Shown here one piece after another: positions 1 to 9,900 of a DNA stretch of 64,000 nt. The notes beneath the pieces were generated by a model, which was not told the origin of the DNA, searched no databases, and was given only the letters and a program-made list of their open reading frames with translations. The stretch's first letter is position 1, and the number at the start of each line of letters is the position of its first letter. The DNA is from Rhodococcus sp. BP22 (lineage in GTDB: Bacteria; Actinomycetota; Actinomycetes; Mycobacteriales; Mycobacteriaceae), in the NCBI RefSeq assembly GCF_014281965.1, contig NZ_JACFTB010000007.1, forward strand, positions 186,001 through 250,000, given 5' to 3'. A program made the position numbers and the translations under genes.

Positions 1-251
1 CCGTGTTGTACTGCATTGGTCGCTAACCCACCGGCGACTGCAGCGGCGGACGTCAGGGAGGTTTTGTCGATGTCGGACACCTGAACTGCGTCACCGGCGA
101 GGTCTCTGATGCGGGCAAGATAGCCGTCGACGGCATCGACATCGCCGGCCACCAAAACGCCCTCCGGCTGCACCGAAACCGCGATGCCGTTGCTAGCTAG
201 AAAGCCCTCGTCTTCGGCTGTGAGGCTTAGGTCGAGCGAGTTGTCTGACAT
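1..251 (-). CDS. Hypothetical protein, 3' end outside window
   Basis: An open reading frame starts at ATG 251 and runs off the left edge, giving about 83 residues that begin MSDNSLDLSLTAED. The visible part is acidic and ends in an alanine/glycine-rich stretch (SAAAVAGG). It has no signal peptide and no motif that I recognise. A small, helical ESX-associated type of protein would fit the composition, but that is only an impression. The coding call rests on the uninterrupted frame and actinobacterial codon use. Confidence 0.5.
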   Translation of the reverse strand, partial: MSDNSLDLSLTAEDEGFLASNGIAVSVQPEGVLVAGDVDAVDGYLARIRDLAGDAVQVSDIDKTSLTSAAAVAGGLATNAVQH

Positions 252-380
252 GGAATCCGTCCGGTGATGAACCAACGCTGTCCGCACGAATATAGGCCGT
301 CGACAACTTCCGCTGCACAGAGCGCAAAGAGTCCGCCACCAAAATATCGCTTCATCGGCTGGGGCGACTGCCACTAGTTT

Positions 381-2030
381 TCAATGTCCGTGTCCGAGCA
401 GCTCGCCCATCAGCGATGGGCTGTGAAACTTCGCGTACGGGCATCTAGTCATGCGAAGTGCGTCAGCTAGTACAGCGCTCGCTTCGAGCCAAGGAATGCT
501 GCGCAACTGCGCCAGCGACTCCTGGGTGTACTCCCATGCAATATTGACATCGTCGCCTCTAGCTGCGGAGTACCCGTGTTGCCAAAGCTCCAGTTGATCG
601 TGCTCCTCACGGAGCTGCGCGATCGTACGGCCCGTCCGCGCCTCGAGCTCCGACGAAGACACAACTGCGACACCGAACAACGATGGATCCTCGGGGCGCA
701 CCGAAGCAACGACAAATCCTACTTCCATTCTACCGATGTTCAAGGTGAATAACCGCTTCCGGCCACGCCCAGCATTGGTGCTCGGCATGCATGTCAGACC
801 CCAGTTGACCGCGACATCAAAGTCGTGATCGGGCAAAGCCGTCGTGATCAACTCCGAAATCGAGCCTCGGACCTCCCCTGAAGGATCCTGGAGAAGGAAC
901 GCCTCCAACTTGTCGGCGTCTTTGGATGCCTTGTCCGGCGAAATAGGGACATTGTTGGGCGATTCGAGCTCCACTTCGACTTCCTCCGACAAGGCGCCCT
1001 CTGGCGAATCGGCGGGCAACGCGGATGAGGACTCCAAGCCGAGAGCAGCGATTCCGGCCGAAGCCAGTTGAGGGCAGTGGGACGACTTATACCCGGACTG
1101 CCTTTTTCGCATGACCGAGAGGGCATGACTCGCGGCCGATCGAGCCACACCAGGAATATTTAGAGTGTCCTCGAGGAATTTGATATCCCGAACGACTACG
1201 GTTCGCTCAAACACCCCCGCTGATTTGTGGCCGCGCGGGCCTACCTCTGTGGTTTTCGATAGCTTTTGCGAAAGCTGCAACCGCGACAACAATCTCGGGC
1301 GAGGAAGGTGGGACCCGTCGACGAACATGTGGACCTCGAGATCGCCGGTCTTGACGTTCTCCCATACATAGAACGTTTCGAGCATGCCCATGGAAACTCG
1401 AAGCAACAGCGTCTTCGATGACCCGGGGAAGCAACTCACAGTCCAAAAGGTGCCCTCTGATCTCGCAGGAAACGGCACGCAGGCGTCCAAATATGCGCCC
1501 AAGGATCGCACGATCTCGACGTAGCGCGGATGAGTCTGCAAACGCTTGTAGGAACCCGCGTGAGCAGCGAGCTGGGATTCGAGATATTCGACACCCACCC
1601 ATCCATCTGTGCGATTGATCAGCGATGGGTTGCGAGACCAAGAATCCTGCTCTGCAGGTGTGATTATCGCATCCAGACTGGATTCTCCGACGATGACGGC
1701 AGCATGTTCGCGATTCCGTAAAACGAATCCGGCGGTCTCGGCTGAGTGCACCAACTTGCGCTCCACCCGTCGCAACTCGATCGACGACGTATCGAACGCG
1801 CGGACCCTGAACGTGGCGATGTCGTTATGATTCACCCGATGCTGCCGCAACCGGGCTCTGATATCGACCGAGATGCCAATGTAAAACTGCCCGTCGTCGA
1901 ACTCGAGAAGATACAACCCGCACGTCCTGGGCGCGAGTGCTTTCAACTCGCGTTCACTGTACGGCGTGACTTCGCCGTACTTGTTACGTTCGGCCCACGC
2001 GGCAATCGATGGTTTGTCCTGAGCCGACAT
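381..2030 (-). CDS. GIY-YIG nuclease-domain protein
   Basis: This 549-residue protein has an N-terminal GIY-YIG fold: GLY at residues 38-40, FYIGIS at 49-54, basic residues R58 and R60, and a candidate metal-binding glutamate at E90. Such domains cut one DNA strand in homing endonucleases, UvrC-like proteins and some restriction enzymes. The remaining ~450 residues are not recognised. The frame opens upstream at 2114, but GGAGGAG lies just before the ATG at 2030, so I place the start there. It is divergent from a GmrSD-like nuclease across a ~290-base spacer, which suggests a defence or mobile-DNA role. Substrate and activity are not determined. Confidence 0.75.
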   Translation of the reverse strand: MSAQDKPSIAAWAERNKYGEVTPYSERELKALAPRTCGLYLLEFDDGQFYIGISVDIRARLRQHRVNHNDIATFRVRAFDTSSIELRRVERKLVHSAETAGFVLRNREHAAVIVGESSLDAIITPAEQDSWSRNPSLINRTDGWVGVEYLESQLAAHAGSYKRLQTHPRYVEIVRSLGAYLDACVPFPARSEGTFWTVSCFPGSSKTLLLRVSMGMLETFYVWENVKTGDLEVHMFVDGSHLPRPRLLSRLQLSQKLSKTTEVGPRGHKSAGVFERTVVVRDIKFLEDTLNIPGVARSAASHALSVMRKRQSGYKSSHCPQLASAGIAALGLESSSALPADSPEGALSEEVEVELESPNNVPISPDKASKDADKLEAFLLQDPSGEVRGSISELITTALPDHDFDVAVNWGLTCMPSTNAGRGRKRLFTLNIGRMEVGFVVASVRPEDPSLFGVAVVSSSELEARTGRTIAQLREEHDQLELWQHGYSAARGDDVNIAWEYTQESLAQLRSIPWLEASAVLADALRMTRCPYAKFHSPSLMGELLGHGH

Positions 2031-2319
2031 TGAGGGGAACTCCTCCGCTGTGCTACCTGGTCGCTGAGTCCTGAATCGCAGGCTCGGCCGGAATACACTG
2101 CCAACGACATTCAACGTCGCTGTCTACAAGTGCACGTGGGAACGCTACACGGGAATGGTTCGGCTTCGACACGAACGGGTCCACTACATCAATTCAAAGC
2201 AGAAAAGTATTGTAGGAATTCATTCGCATGCCGCCCTTGCGTGCGGCGCAAGATCTACCTTGGCATCCATGATTGATAGGTACGGTGTTGTTTGACTGGG
2301 TCCCCAACTGAGGAGTGAA

Positions 2320-4461
2320 GTGAAGACCGAAGTGCGCTCGCCGCTGGATATTTTCAATCTCCCGCAGCACCTGGTCATCCCGCTTTTCCAGCGGCCCTAC
2401 GTCTGGAACCTGGAAAATCAGTGGGTCCCGCTGTGGGATGACATCCGTCGGTTGGCGGAACTGCGGCTTCAAGAACCTTCCGCCAATGCAACCCACTTCT
2501 TCGGCGCCGTTGTCCTTCAGGCCCAGGAGAACCAGACGGGAACCTTCCAGCCTCGGCTTATCATCGACGGTCAGCAGCGGCTGACGACCCTGCAGCTCGT
2601 CATGGACGCCACAGCATCGGTCCTCGAAGCGCGGGACGAGGACAACTTAGCTCGACGACTCGAAGAGCTCACGCACAACCCGGCACATTACGTCGAGCAC
2701 GAGAACGACCGACTCAAGCTTCGACACACAAACCGAGACCGTGCAGCGTTCGACGAAGTCATGCAGGCAGATCCTCCCGTTGACTACGAAGCCCTGACGC
2801 ATACGGCCAGCCTCCTGACCCAAGGACACGAGTACTTCTGCACAGAGGTAGACAATTGGCTGGGGGCTATGCCGGGGGCCGAATCCCATCTTCGGGCTGA
2901 GGCTCTGACGGGGGTACTGACAAGGGGTCTGCAGCTCGTAGTCATCGACCTACAGTCAGATGAGAACTCACAGGAAATCTTTGAGACGCTCAATGCGCGT
3001 GGCACACCCTTGACCGCGGCAGATCTCATCAAGAATTTCGTATTCCAAAGACTAGACGCGGATGGAACTGACACTGCGAAGTCCTACAGGGACGACTGGC
3101 CATTCGACTCTGTCTTCTGGGAACGCGGAGTCAGCGCTGGGCGCTATCTAATCAGCAGGAGTTCCCTGTTCCTAAATCAGTGGCTGGTATCGCGGGTGGG
3201 CGAGGAGATCAGTCCACGTCAAACCTTCGCTAGGTTCAAGCACTTTACAGAACATGAAGCGGCGCAGTCGATGACGTCGCTCTTACCCATTATCAAGCAA
3301 CAGGCAGATCAGTACCAGCGTTGGACTGAGCGCGCTGGCGAGCCTAATTCGCCCTTGAACACAGTGGAATTGAATGTCTATCGGTTACACGCGAGTGAAC
3401 TCGAAGTACTCAAGCCAGTGCTGATCTGGCTCCACGAACCGGGTTCGAACCATCACCAGACGGTGATCGACAGGGTTGTGAATGCTTGCGAAAGCTGGGT
3501 CATGCGTCGTGTGCTCACCCGCTTGGGGACCAGCGACCTCGGACGAGTGGTTGCCGATCTTATTAAAAGCCATCGTCAAATCGCATCTGAAAACCTGACC
3601 GAAGCCGTCCGCTCCTATCTGACCCGCCTCAACGCGACCAGTACGTATTGGCCCGGTGACGAACAGGTAATAGAAGAGATCAAGACTCAACCTGTTTATC
3701 GACGCTTCAAGCGGGGCCGCCTGCGGGTCTTTCTCGAAGCGATCGAAGACCACCTGCGGGGCTTCACAGGCGCGAAGCCCCTGGGCAATGAGCGGGTATC
3801 GCGCATCGGCTATCCAATCGAACACCTGATGCCCCAGAAGTGGGAGGCCAACTGGCCGGTGGAGAACCCACTGGAGCAGGAAAACCGCCGAGATCACATA
3901 CATCGCTTGGGCAACCTCACCCTGCTGACACATGCATTGAACGGCAAAGTTTCCAACGGACCTTGGCTTGGCGACAACGGTAAACGAGCTCTGATAGACA
4001 CCCATGACGTATTTCTTCTGAACCGACGCTTAAGAGATATCTCAGGACAGGGCTGGACCGAGCAGCAGATCGACGACCGCACCCATGCGCTCATCGAATG
4101 TCTACTCTTGACGTGGCCGGTTCCTGAGGGACATGTCGGCGAGGTCAAAGACCAGCCGGCCGGCCCCACCGCGTCAGTCACACTCAAGCAGCTTGTCTCC
4201 GCGGGGTTCCTCATCCCTGGTACAGAGCTGCGGAGTCGCTCGGGAAATTGGAAGGATATTCCCGCTATCGTGAATAACGATGCCAGCCTCTCATTGGACG
4301 GGCAACGGTTCACGACGCCGTCCGGCGCCGGTCACTACCTGCGAAAGGGTGCGACCAACGGTTGGCATTTCTGGCTATTACCGGACGGTCAAAGGTTGTC
4401 AGTCTTACGCGACGAATTCCTGCTCGGCCGTCAAAGACCGAATGTAAGTCTCGATGCTTGA
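2320..4461 (+). CDS. DUF262/DUF1524 (GmrSD-like) nuclease with C-terminal RAMA-like domain
   Basis: The 713-residue protein starts with DUF262 motifs: IPLFQRPYVW at about residues 20-29, DGQQRLTTL at 83-91, then the FETLNARGTPLTAADLIKN block. The DUF1524 HNH-type motif follows (IEHLMPQ with His502, and HRLGNLTLLT near 528). This is the GmrS-GmrD fused layout of type IV restriction enzymes that cut modified phage DNA. Residues ~618-705 (TLKQLVSAGFLIPG, SPSGAG-like TPSGAG) resemble RAMA, a domain proposed to bind modified bases. The start is GTG 2320 after GAGGAG. Both catalytic regions look intact, so it is probably active. Confidence 0.88.
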   Translation: MKTEVRSPLDIFNLPQHLVIPLFQRPYVWNLENQWVPLWDDIRRLAELRLQEPSANATHFFGAVVLQAQENQTGTFQPRLIIDGQQRLTTLQLVMDATASVLEARDEDNLARRLEELTHNPAHYVEHENDRLKLRHTNRDRAAFDEVMQADPPVDYEALTHTASLLTQGHEYFCTEVDNWLGAMPGAESHLRAEALTGVLTRGLQLVVIDLQSDENSQEIFETLNARGTPLTAADLIKNFVFQRLDADGTDTAKSYRDDWPFDSVFWERGVSAGRYLISRSSLFLNQWLVSRVGEEISPRQTFARFKHFTEHEAAQSMTSLLPIIKQQADQYQRWTERAGEPNSPLNTVELNVYRLHASELEVLKPVLIWLHEPGSNHHQTVIDRVVNACESWVMRRVLTRLGTSDLGRVVADLIKSHRQIASENLTEAVRSYLTRLNATSTYWPGDEQVIEEIKTQPVYRRFKRGRLRVFLEAIEDHLRGFTGAKPLGNERVSRIGYPIEHLMPQKWEANWPVENPLEQENRRDHIHRLGNLTLLTHALNGKVSNGPWLGDNGKRALIDTHDVFLLNRRLRDISGQGWTEQQIDDRTHALIECLLLTWPVPEGHVGEVKDQPAGPTASVTLKQLVSAGFLIPGTELRSRSGNWKDIPAIVNNDASLSLDGQRFTTPSGAGHYLRKGATNGWHFWLLPDGQRLSVLRDEFLLGRQRPNVSLDA

Positions 4462-4632
4462 CATGGCAACCGACTACGCTAACTGGCGACCGCCGGCACC
4501 AAAGCTCTCTAGTCAAAGTTTCCGGCTCTTGTGACACATTTATGGTTTGCTGATCGCGCCTGAACGGCCACACACCTTTCCCCGTCTAGGTTTTGGCTTG
4601 TCGAAGGTAAAAACTGAAGAACGGAGAACGGC

Positions 4633-5196
4633 GTGCAGAACGCTAGCTTATGGCGCACTGCGTTGGGCGTCGAAAATACAGTCGTCGAGGACGTTGAATT
4701 CCTTGACCACACACAGGCGATCGTCCCCATATCAGACCCACACGGGCGAACCATGCCGATGTGGAGTCTGCGGATCGAGGGCCTCCTGGTACGACCAAGG
4801 GCAGGGCCGACGACAGACCACAAACGCGTGAAGCTGCAGTGGATCGCCACAGCCGATCCTGGCCTATACCGCGCCTAACTGATCAAACAGGCCTACGCAC
4901 CGTCTTCAAAACCCCACGCCGACGAGGCCGCCAATGCACTCGAACATTGGATTAAGTGGGCACGACGCAGCCGTATCGAATCGTTCGTCATGCTGCAACG
5001 TCGCATCGTCGGGCACCGCGAACGAATCTTCGCTGCCATCGAACATGGAGTGTCCAACAGACTCGTCGAATCCATGAACACCAAGATCCGACTCCTCACT
5101 CGTATCGCCTTCGGCTTCGTCCATACCGAAGCGCTCATCTCCTCGGCCATGCTCTCTCTCGGAGGACACCGACCGTCACTACCAGGTAGCCGATAA
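4633..5196 (+). pseudogene. ISL3-family transposase remnant, internally deleted
   Basis: The first ~65 codons (MQNASLWRTALGVENTVVED) match the N-terminus of ISL3/IS1557-type transposases. After an in-frame TAA at 4876 the same frame continues with LIKQAY and ends in the typical ISL3 C-terminus (VESMNTKIRLLTRIAFGF, SAMLSLGGHRP). Members are usually above 400 residues, so most of the middle, including most of the catalytic core, is missing. Terminal inverted repeats are not visible. It sits between the GmrSD-like gene and the GTPase operon as a trace of past transposition. Confidence 0.85.
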
Positions 5197-5271
5197 CACC
5201 CACGCATCCGGCACAAGGACCTGAAAGATTGAGGTTAGCTCGTCCAATACCGTTCAAATATTTTCAAGCCC

Positions 5272-5308
5272 GAACCCGTGCAGGTTATCCGCTCCCCCGC
5301 ACGGGTTC
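5272..5308 (-). terminator. Putative terminator of the GTPase operon
   Basis: A perfect 10-base inverted repeat (GAACCCGTGC and GCACGGGTTC) is separated by a 17-base loop. It lies 50 bases beyond the stop of the last GTPase gene. On the minus strand the hairpin is followed by an A/T-rich stretch rather than a clean U-run, so termination is an inference. Confidence 0.4.
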
Positions 5309-5358
5309 CGCCCTCTAGCCAAGGAATCAGTACAGCATCTGCCGTCCATCGTGGATCG

Positions 5359-6981
5359 TCAAGCTTCTTTTCGAGGATTCAGAATCCCTTCGACCTCCGC
5401 GATCGCAGCGCGCAACCTCTCGGCCGAATCATGCAGGGTGTCAGATAGCTCTGCTTGTGCTGCCGCTTGACCGATTTCGTTGCGTGCTTCGGCAAGTACT
5501 TCCGCCCATGAATTAAGAGCTAGTGCGCTCACTTCCTGAGTCAGTTTGTCAGTGTGACTGTTCAGTGATCGGCGCCCTTGAACTGCTACGGCTTGATGAG
5601 CCCGGGCATCATCGATCGCATCGACAATCTGTACAGCGAGCGGCAACAGTGCGGAAGCTAAAGCCAAACCCTTGCCGAGAGACCCGAAGTTGCTGGCCAC
5701 CTGCGTAGCAACACCTCGGGCCTGAACTTTCTTCAATGAACCGCCTGCTTGGCTCTTTTCGAATTCGCGGAGACCATCGATGAGCAATGGTCCGAACTTT
5801 CTGAGATGCGGGGCCAACGCCTCGATTTGCGCTTCCGGTTCCTCGTTGATGTCCGCGGTGACGCGTGCTGTGAGTTCCTCCAAGTTCTTCCACGAGGGCT
5901 CATTTCGCTGCCGCACGTCGGTTCTCACCACATCCTGGAGGAGCCGATCAAGTTCTCGCTCGTGCTTCCTGAACCAACCGTCGAGCGCCGACTGCAAGTC
6001 CTTTACGACATTCGCCGAGTTGTGTTCCCCTCCCGCGTACGCCAAACGGACAGCCTGGCCCAGCGTCCCCTTTAAATCGGCTCTCGCGTCATTGTCCACA
6101 TCGTCGAGTGAAATTTTCCACTGCTCGCGGCGAGTGGACGCAATATCAGCCTGAACGAGCAGCGGTGCAGACGCTGCAAGCTGGTCCTTCAGCTCGTTCA
6201 CCGTGAGCAGGACAGCCTGCCTCCAATATCGCTGCTCGGTGGAAACCCTGAGGGCAACCACATCACCGGACACGACTTCATTGATCGCTTCTCCGAGTGC
6301 GTCCATACCGTCCCACGCACGCGAGTCGTCCCACACCTCGGCACCGACCTCTCGCGTGCCCCCAGCCATCTGAGCGAAGTCCTGCGATACGACATGAACT
6401 GGATGCGCTGACGAGAGCTTCAGTGAACTCGCCAATTCCGACGATTTCCGTGCTGCCAGTTGTCGATATCCGTCAAGGTCGTCGTCCGGGTCGATACCGG
6501 CTTCGTCGAATCGGGAGATGGCAAACCACAGGTTCTCCGGAGTCCACCCATTCTCCACGATCTGACGTAGAAACTCGTATTCCCCGGTTGCCAATTGTGG
6601 TGTGACGGTGACGATCGCAATATCAGTTGTGCTTATGGCCGCACTTGCAAGTTCGGTGTTCAATGTCCCGCGGACGTCGTCCGCCCCGACTGCCAAGCCT
6701 GGGGTGTCACGCAACAGTGCACCGGCGCACTCAACACTGTTCACGCCGAAGGTTTCATGCCGAGCACTGATTGTCAGCCATTCCGGCACCGGTACACCAT
6801 TATCGACCAGTAGTCGCCTGATCAGCGAGCTTTTTCCCGTGTCGTAAGAGCCGAATACCGTGACGACTGGTAGCTCAGTCGATGCGAACTGCTGCCAGCG
6901 CTCGAGATAGCCATCTGCGAGTGACCCTCCTGGCACGTTCGCCAGCCATGCTTTAGCCTTCAGGATTTCGATATCGTTCAC
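5359..6981 (-). CDS. Dynamin-like GTPase, single G domain
   Basis: This 540-residue protein has a P-loop GSYDTGKS at residues 44-51, a G3 motif DTPG at 92-95 and a degenerate G4-like SRFD at 156-159. The rest is mainly helical with a hydrophobic segment near residues 430-455 (LGKGLALASALLPLAVQIV), as expected for a membrane-associating dynamin-like protein. The GTG start touches the TGA stop of the preceding double-GTPase gene (TGAGTG), so the two are probably translationally coupled and may act as a complex. Bacterial relatives (BDLP, DynA, LeoA type) remodel membranes, and some protect against phage. The function here is inferred. Confidence 0.8.
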   Translation of the reverse strand: MNDIEILKAKAWLANVPGGSLADGYLERWQQFASTELPVVTVFGSYDTGKSSLIRRLLVDNGVPVPEWLTISARHETFGVNSVECAGALLRDTPGLAVGADDVRGTLNTELASAAISTTDIAIVTVTPQLATGEYEFLRQIVENGWTPENLWFAISRFDEAGIDPDDDLDGYRQLAARKSSELASSLKLSSAHPVHVVSQDFAQMAGGTREVGAEVWDDSRAWDGMDALGEAINEVVSGDVVALRVSTEQRYWRQAVLLTVNELKDQLAASAPLLVQADIASTRREQWKISLDDVDNDARADLKGTLGQAVRLAYAGGEHNSANVVKDLQSALDGWFRKHERELDRLLQDVVRTDVRQRNEPSWKNLEELTARVTADINEEPEAQIEALAPHLRKFGPLLIDGLREFEKSQAGGSLKKVQARGVATQVASNFGSLGKGLALASALLPLAVQIVDAIDDARAHQAVAVQGRRSLNSHTDKLTQEVSALALNSWAEVLAEARNEIGQAAAQAELSDTLHDSAERLRAAIAEVEGILNPRKEA

Positions 6982-9900
6982 TCATGCTCTCCGTTCGTGT
7001 TGGCGCAAATTTTCAGTTCGGGCAAGCAACTGTTCGATCTCCGAATGTGATGCCGTCAACGCCGCCCTCTCAGCGTTCGTCACTGCCTGCTCGGCCTCGA
7101 GCAGTTCGCCGTAATCAGAAAGTGAACGTGTGCACCCATGAAGGATCGGTATCAACCCGTCCTCTGCCGCCCCGTGCAATATCAACTTGACGTGTTCGTC
7201 TGCCGCATGTGCGATGTCTCCGTCTAGTTCCCGACGCTTTGACTCCCTGCTTTTCTGAGCAACTTCACCTTTGATCATCGTGGTCGCGTCTATTGCCACA
7301 CCTACTGCGGCCAGGATCGGCGCAGCCTTGGCGACCTTACTGGCGGCGTTCACAGCTCCCCAGGGCTTAAATTTGACACCGACGCTCTTGCCAATCGCGT
7401 AGATAGCATCACGGTTTCCCAGTACCTTCGCTAAATTCGCGCCTCCCTTGGCGATGTTGGCCGCGAGTACGGTTCCGCCCAGGGCCGGTGAGTGTATTCC
7501 GTCGAGGCCGTCGTCGAGGCGTAACGCTGATACGAAATCAACAGAGGCTATCTCACGGCCAATCGTCGAGGCATGAATACGCAACCAGTCTTCGATCTCT
7601 GCCTGCGCCTTGATCCAGAACTGTCCTATATCAGATTCGAGTTCACTGTTGAACTTCCAGGAATTTATCGTGGAACCAAGTTTGTCGATCTCGTCCGAGC
7701 CTGCGGCTTGTACCTTCGCCCTAGCCGCATTCGCATGCGGAGCAACGATGCGGTGTGCCCGCTCCCTCACCGACGCTTCCAAGAGTTCGGAATCCTGCAA
7801 ACTGTTCTTGATTGACTGCTGTACCGAACCGCGAGCTGTAGTCTCGCACTCGAGATCCATGATCTTTTGTTCAATTCGACTGCGTTCGTTCAACATTGCA
7901 TTCAATGCTGCATCAAGCTGAGCGCCGATTACCCCCGCACGCCCCAACTTGCCCGAGAACGAATCAAGCATACGAACAAGCGGAGCAACGCCATCCCAAT
8001 CACTGTGGTGGGCATAGTCTGTGCGACTGATATCCGTGCGCGCGCCTACTTCCCCGAACGGGTCACCGGATAGCGTGTGCACGTGAGTCGGATCGACCTC
8101 GATACCACGCGAGGCCAATGCCGCTATGAGTTCCGATTCCTTACGTCGTTTCAGCAGCAGGAAGTCGTCGGGTGCTGCGGTGGGATCGACGCCTAATTCG
8201 TCGGAACGATTGATCAGATAGATCATTCGGCTGCTCTTGGCGATGGTACTTCGCGTCCCTTGAACAATGTCCTGAAGCAGAACCATATCCCCGATAAGGA
8301 GATTGACGTGCAGCACAACAAGAATCAGCGAAGCGTCGCCGGCCGACGCAAGAGCTAGTGCGTCGTGGTTATGATTACCGCTCTGGAACCCGGGGGTATC
8401 GAGTAACTGCACATGTCCAAGGTCGTAGCGCTCAACCGAACTCGTTGTCGCGCTACCTCTCACATGTAAGTTCTCAGGAACTTTGCCGCTCATCTCCACC
8501 AGAAGGCGTTTGATCAAGCTCGACTTGCCGGAACTGTAGTCTCCGAGCACCACAACTGTCGGTTTTGTGACCACCTGAACCGACGCAACTTTGACGGGCT
8601 GTGCATCGGTCCTGGAAGCAACTTCGATCTCCCGAATCAACTCGGCAACAGAGTCACTCGATGGCATGTCCCAGGCATCCGTCAAGGCCTGACTTAGATC
8701 CGTGCGATCAGAATTGTCTTGCTCGACAAACACAGGCAAACGCGAAGCTTCCAACGAGTCCTCATCCATGTTTCCGCTGTCGTATTCGAACCAATCTTCA
8801 CCCAACCAGACCTTGCGACCACACGCCGATCTTTCGACTTCCGAATGTCTAGAACCGTTGTCCTGCAGCATGACCCCCAACCGATCAGCCAGAACGCGAT
8901 CTTGCGCGCGCGCCATAACCGTTCCAACGTCCACCGTTACCGGCAAGGTCGCCGATACTTCACGAAGATTCGCAGTCAGCTGTCCCGCAGCAGCCTTTTC
9001 GCCACGCAAAGACAGCGATTCTTTGAGTAGCTCCGTCAAAATCGGTTCAGCCATCTGCCAGGACAGGCTACGGCCCTCGACCAGCAAGTCTTGCTCAATT
9101 CGATCATAAGTTTTATGCACTGCGGCCAAAGATTCACCTATTGCCTTTGATTTGGCTTCTGCACCCTGCTTTTCAGTACTGGCTGCAATACGATCTCCAG
9201 CAAAACGACTGACAAAGGACACTGCCCCGAGGCCGACGGATGTGGTTACACCCACCCACCCCACAGGATTCCAAAAGTTGGCCACAGCGGGTAGAAAGAC
9301 AACGCCTGAAGCGGCGCCGGCGGCCATGCCGGCAATTTGCATCGACCGTGCGAGGTTTGATGTCAACCCACCCGCTTTGCTATCCAGATTCGCCGAGTCG
9401 GTCGCAGTCCCGGTGATATCGGGCGCCTCATCAGCACTGGCCAATTGCAATTCCCGCAAGAGGAACGAAGCCTTGGAATTCCACATGCTCTCCACCGCGG
9501 TCTGAATGGCAGACATCGTGAAGACTACCTCTTGAAAGGTTTCCTGGTTAAACTGCTTGTCTTCGTCGAAGACAGCTTCCACAAGTCCTTTGGCCCTAGT
9601 GATGGAGTCTTCACGGAGTCCCGACAGATGAAAAGTGATCAGACGATTCATCTGCCGATCCAGCGAACCTTCGGCGCTCGCCGTAAATGGCCGACCCCGA
9701 GCTCCTTCCAGGGCAGACAGCAGATCCGGGCTGTCACCACCGAGATATTGTGCGCGTTCGTCCCCTTCGACGTACCCCAAGACATCCAGAAGCTGCGCAA
9801 TCCGACGTTCCACAGCGTCGATCCGCGGATCGATCGCCTGTCCTAGTTGATCGAGTTCGCTAGCCTTTGCATCGAGCATCTCGCGCAACCCCTCCCGCAA

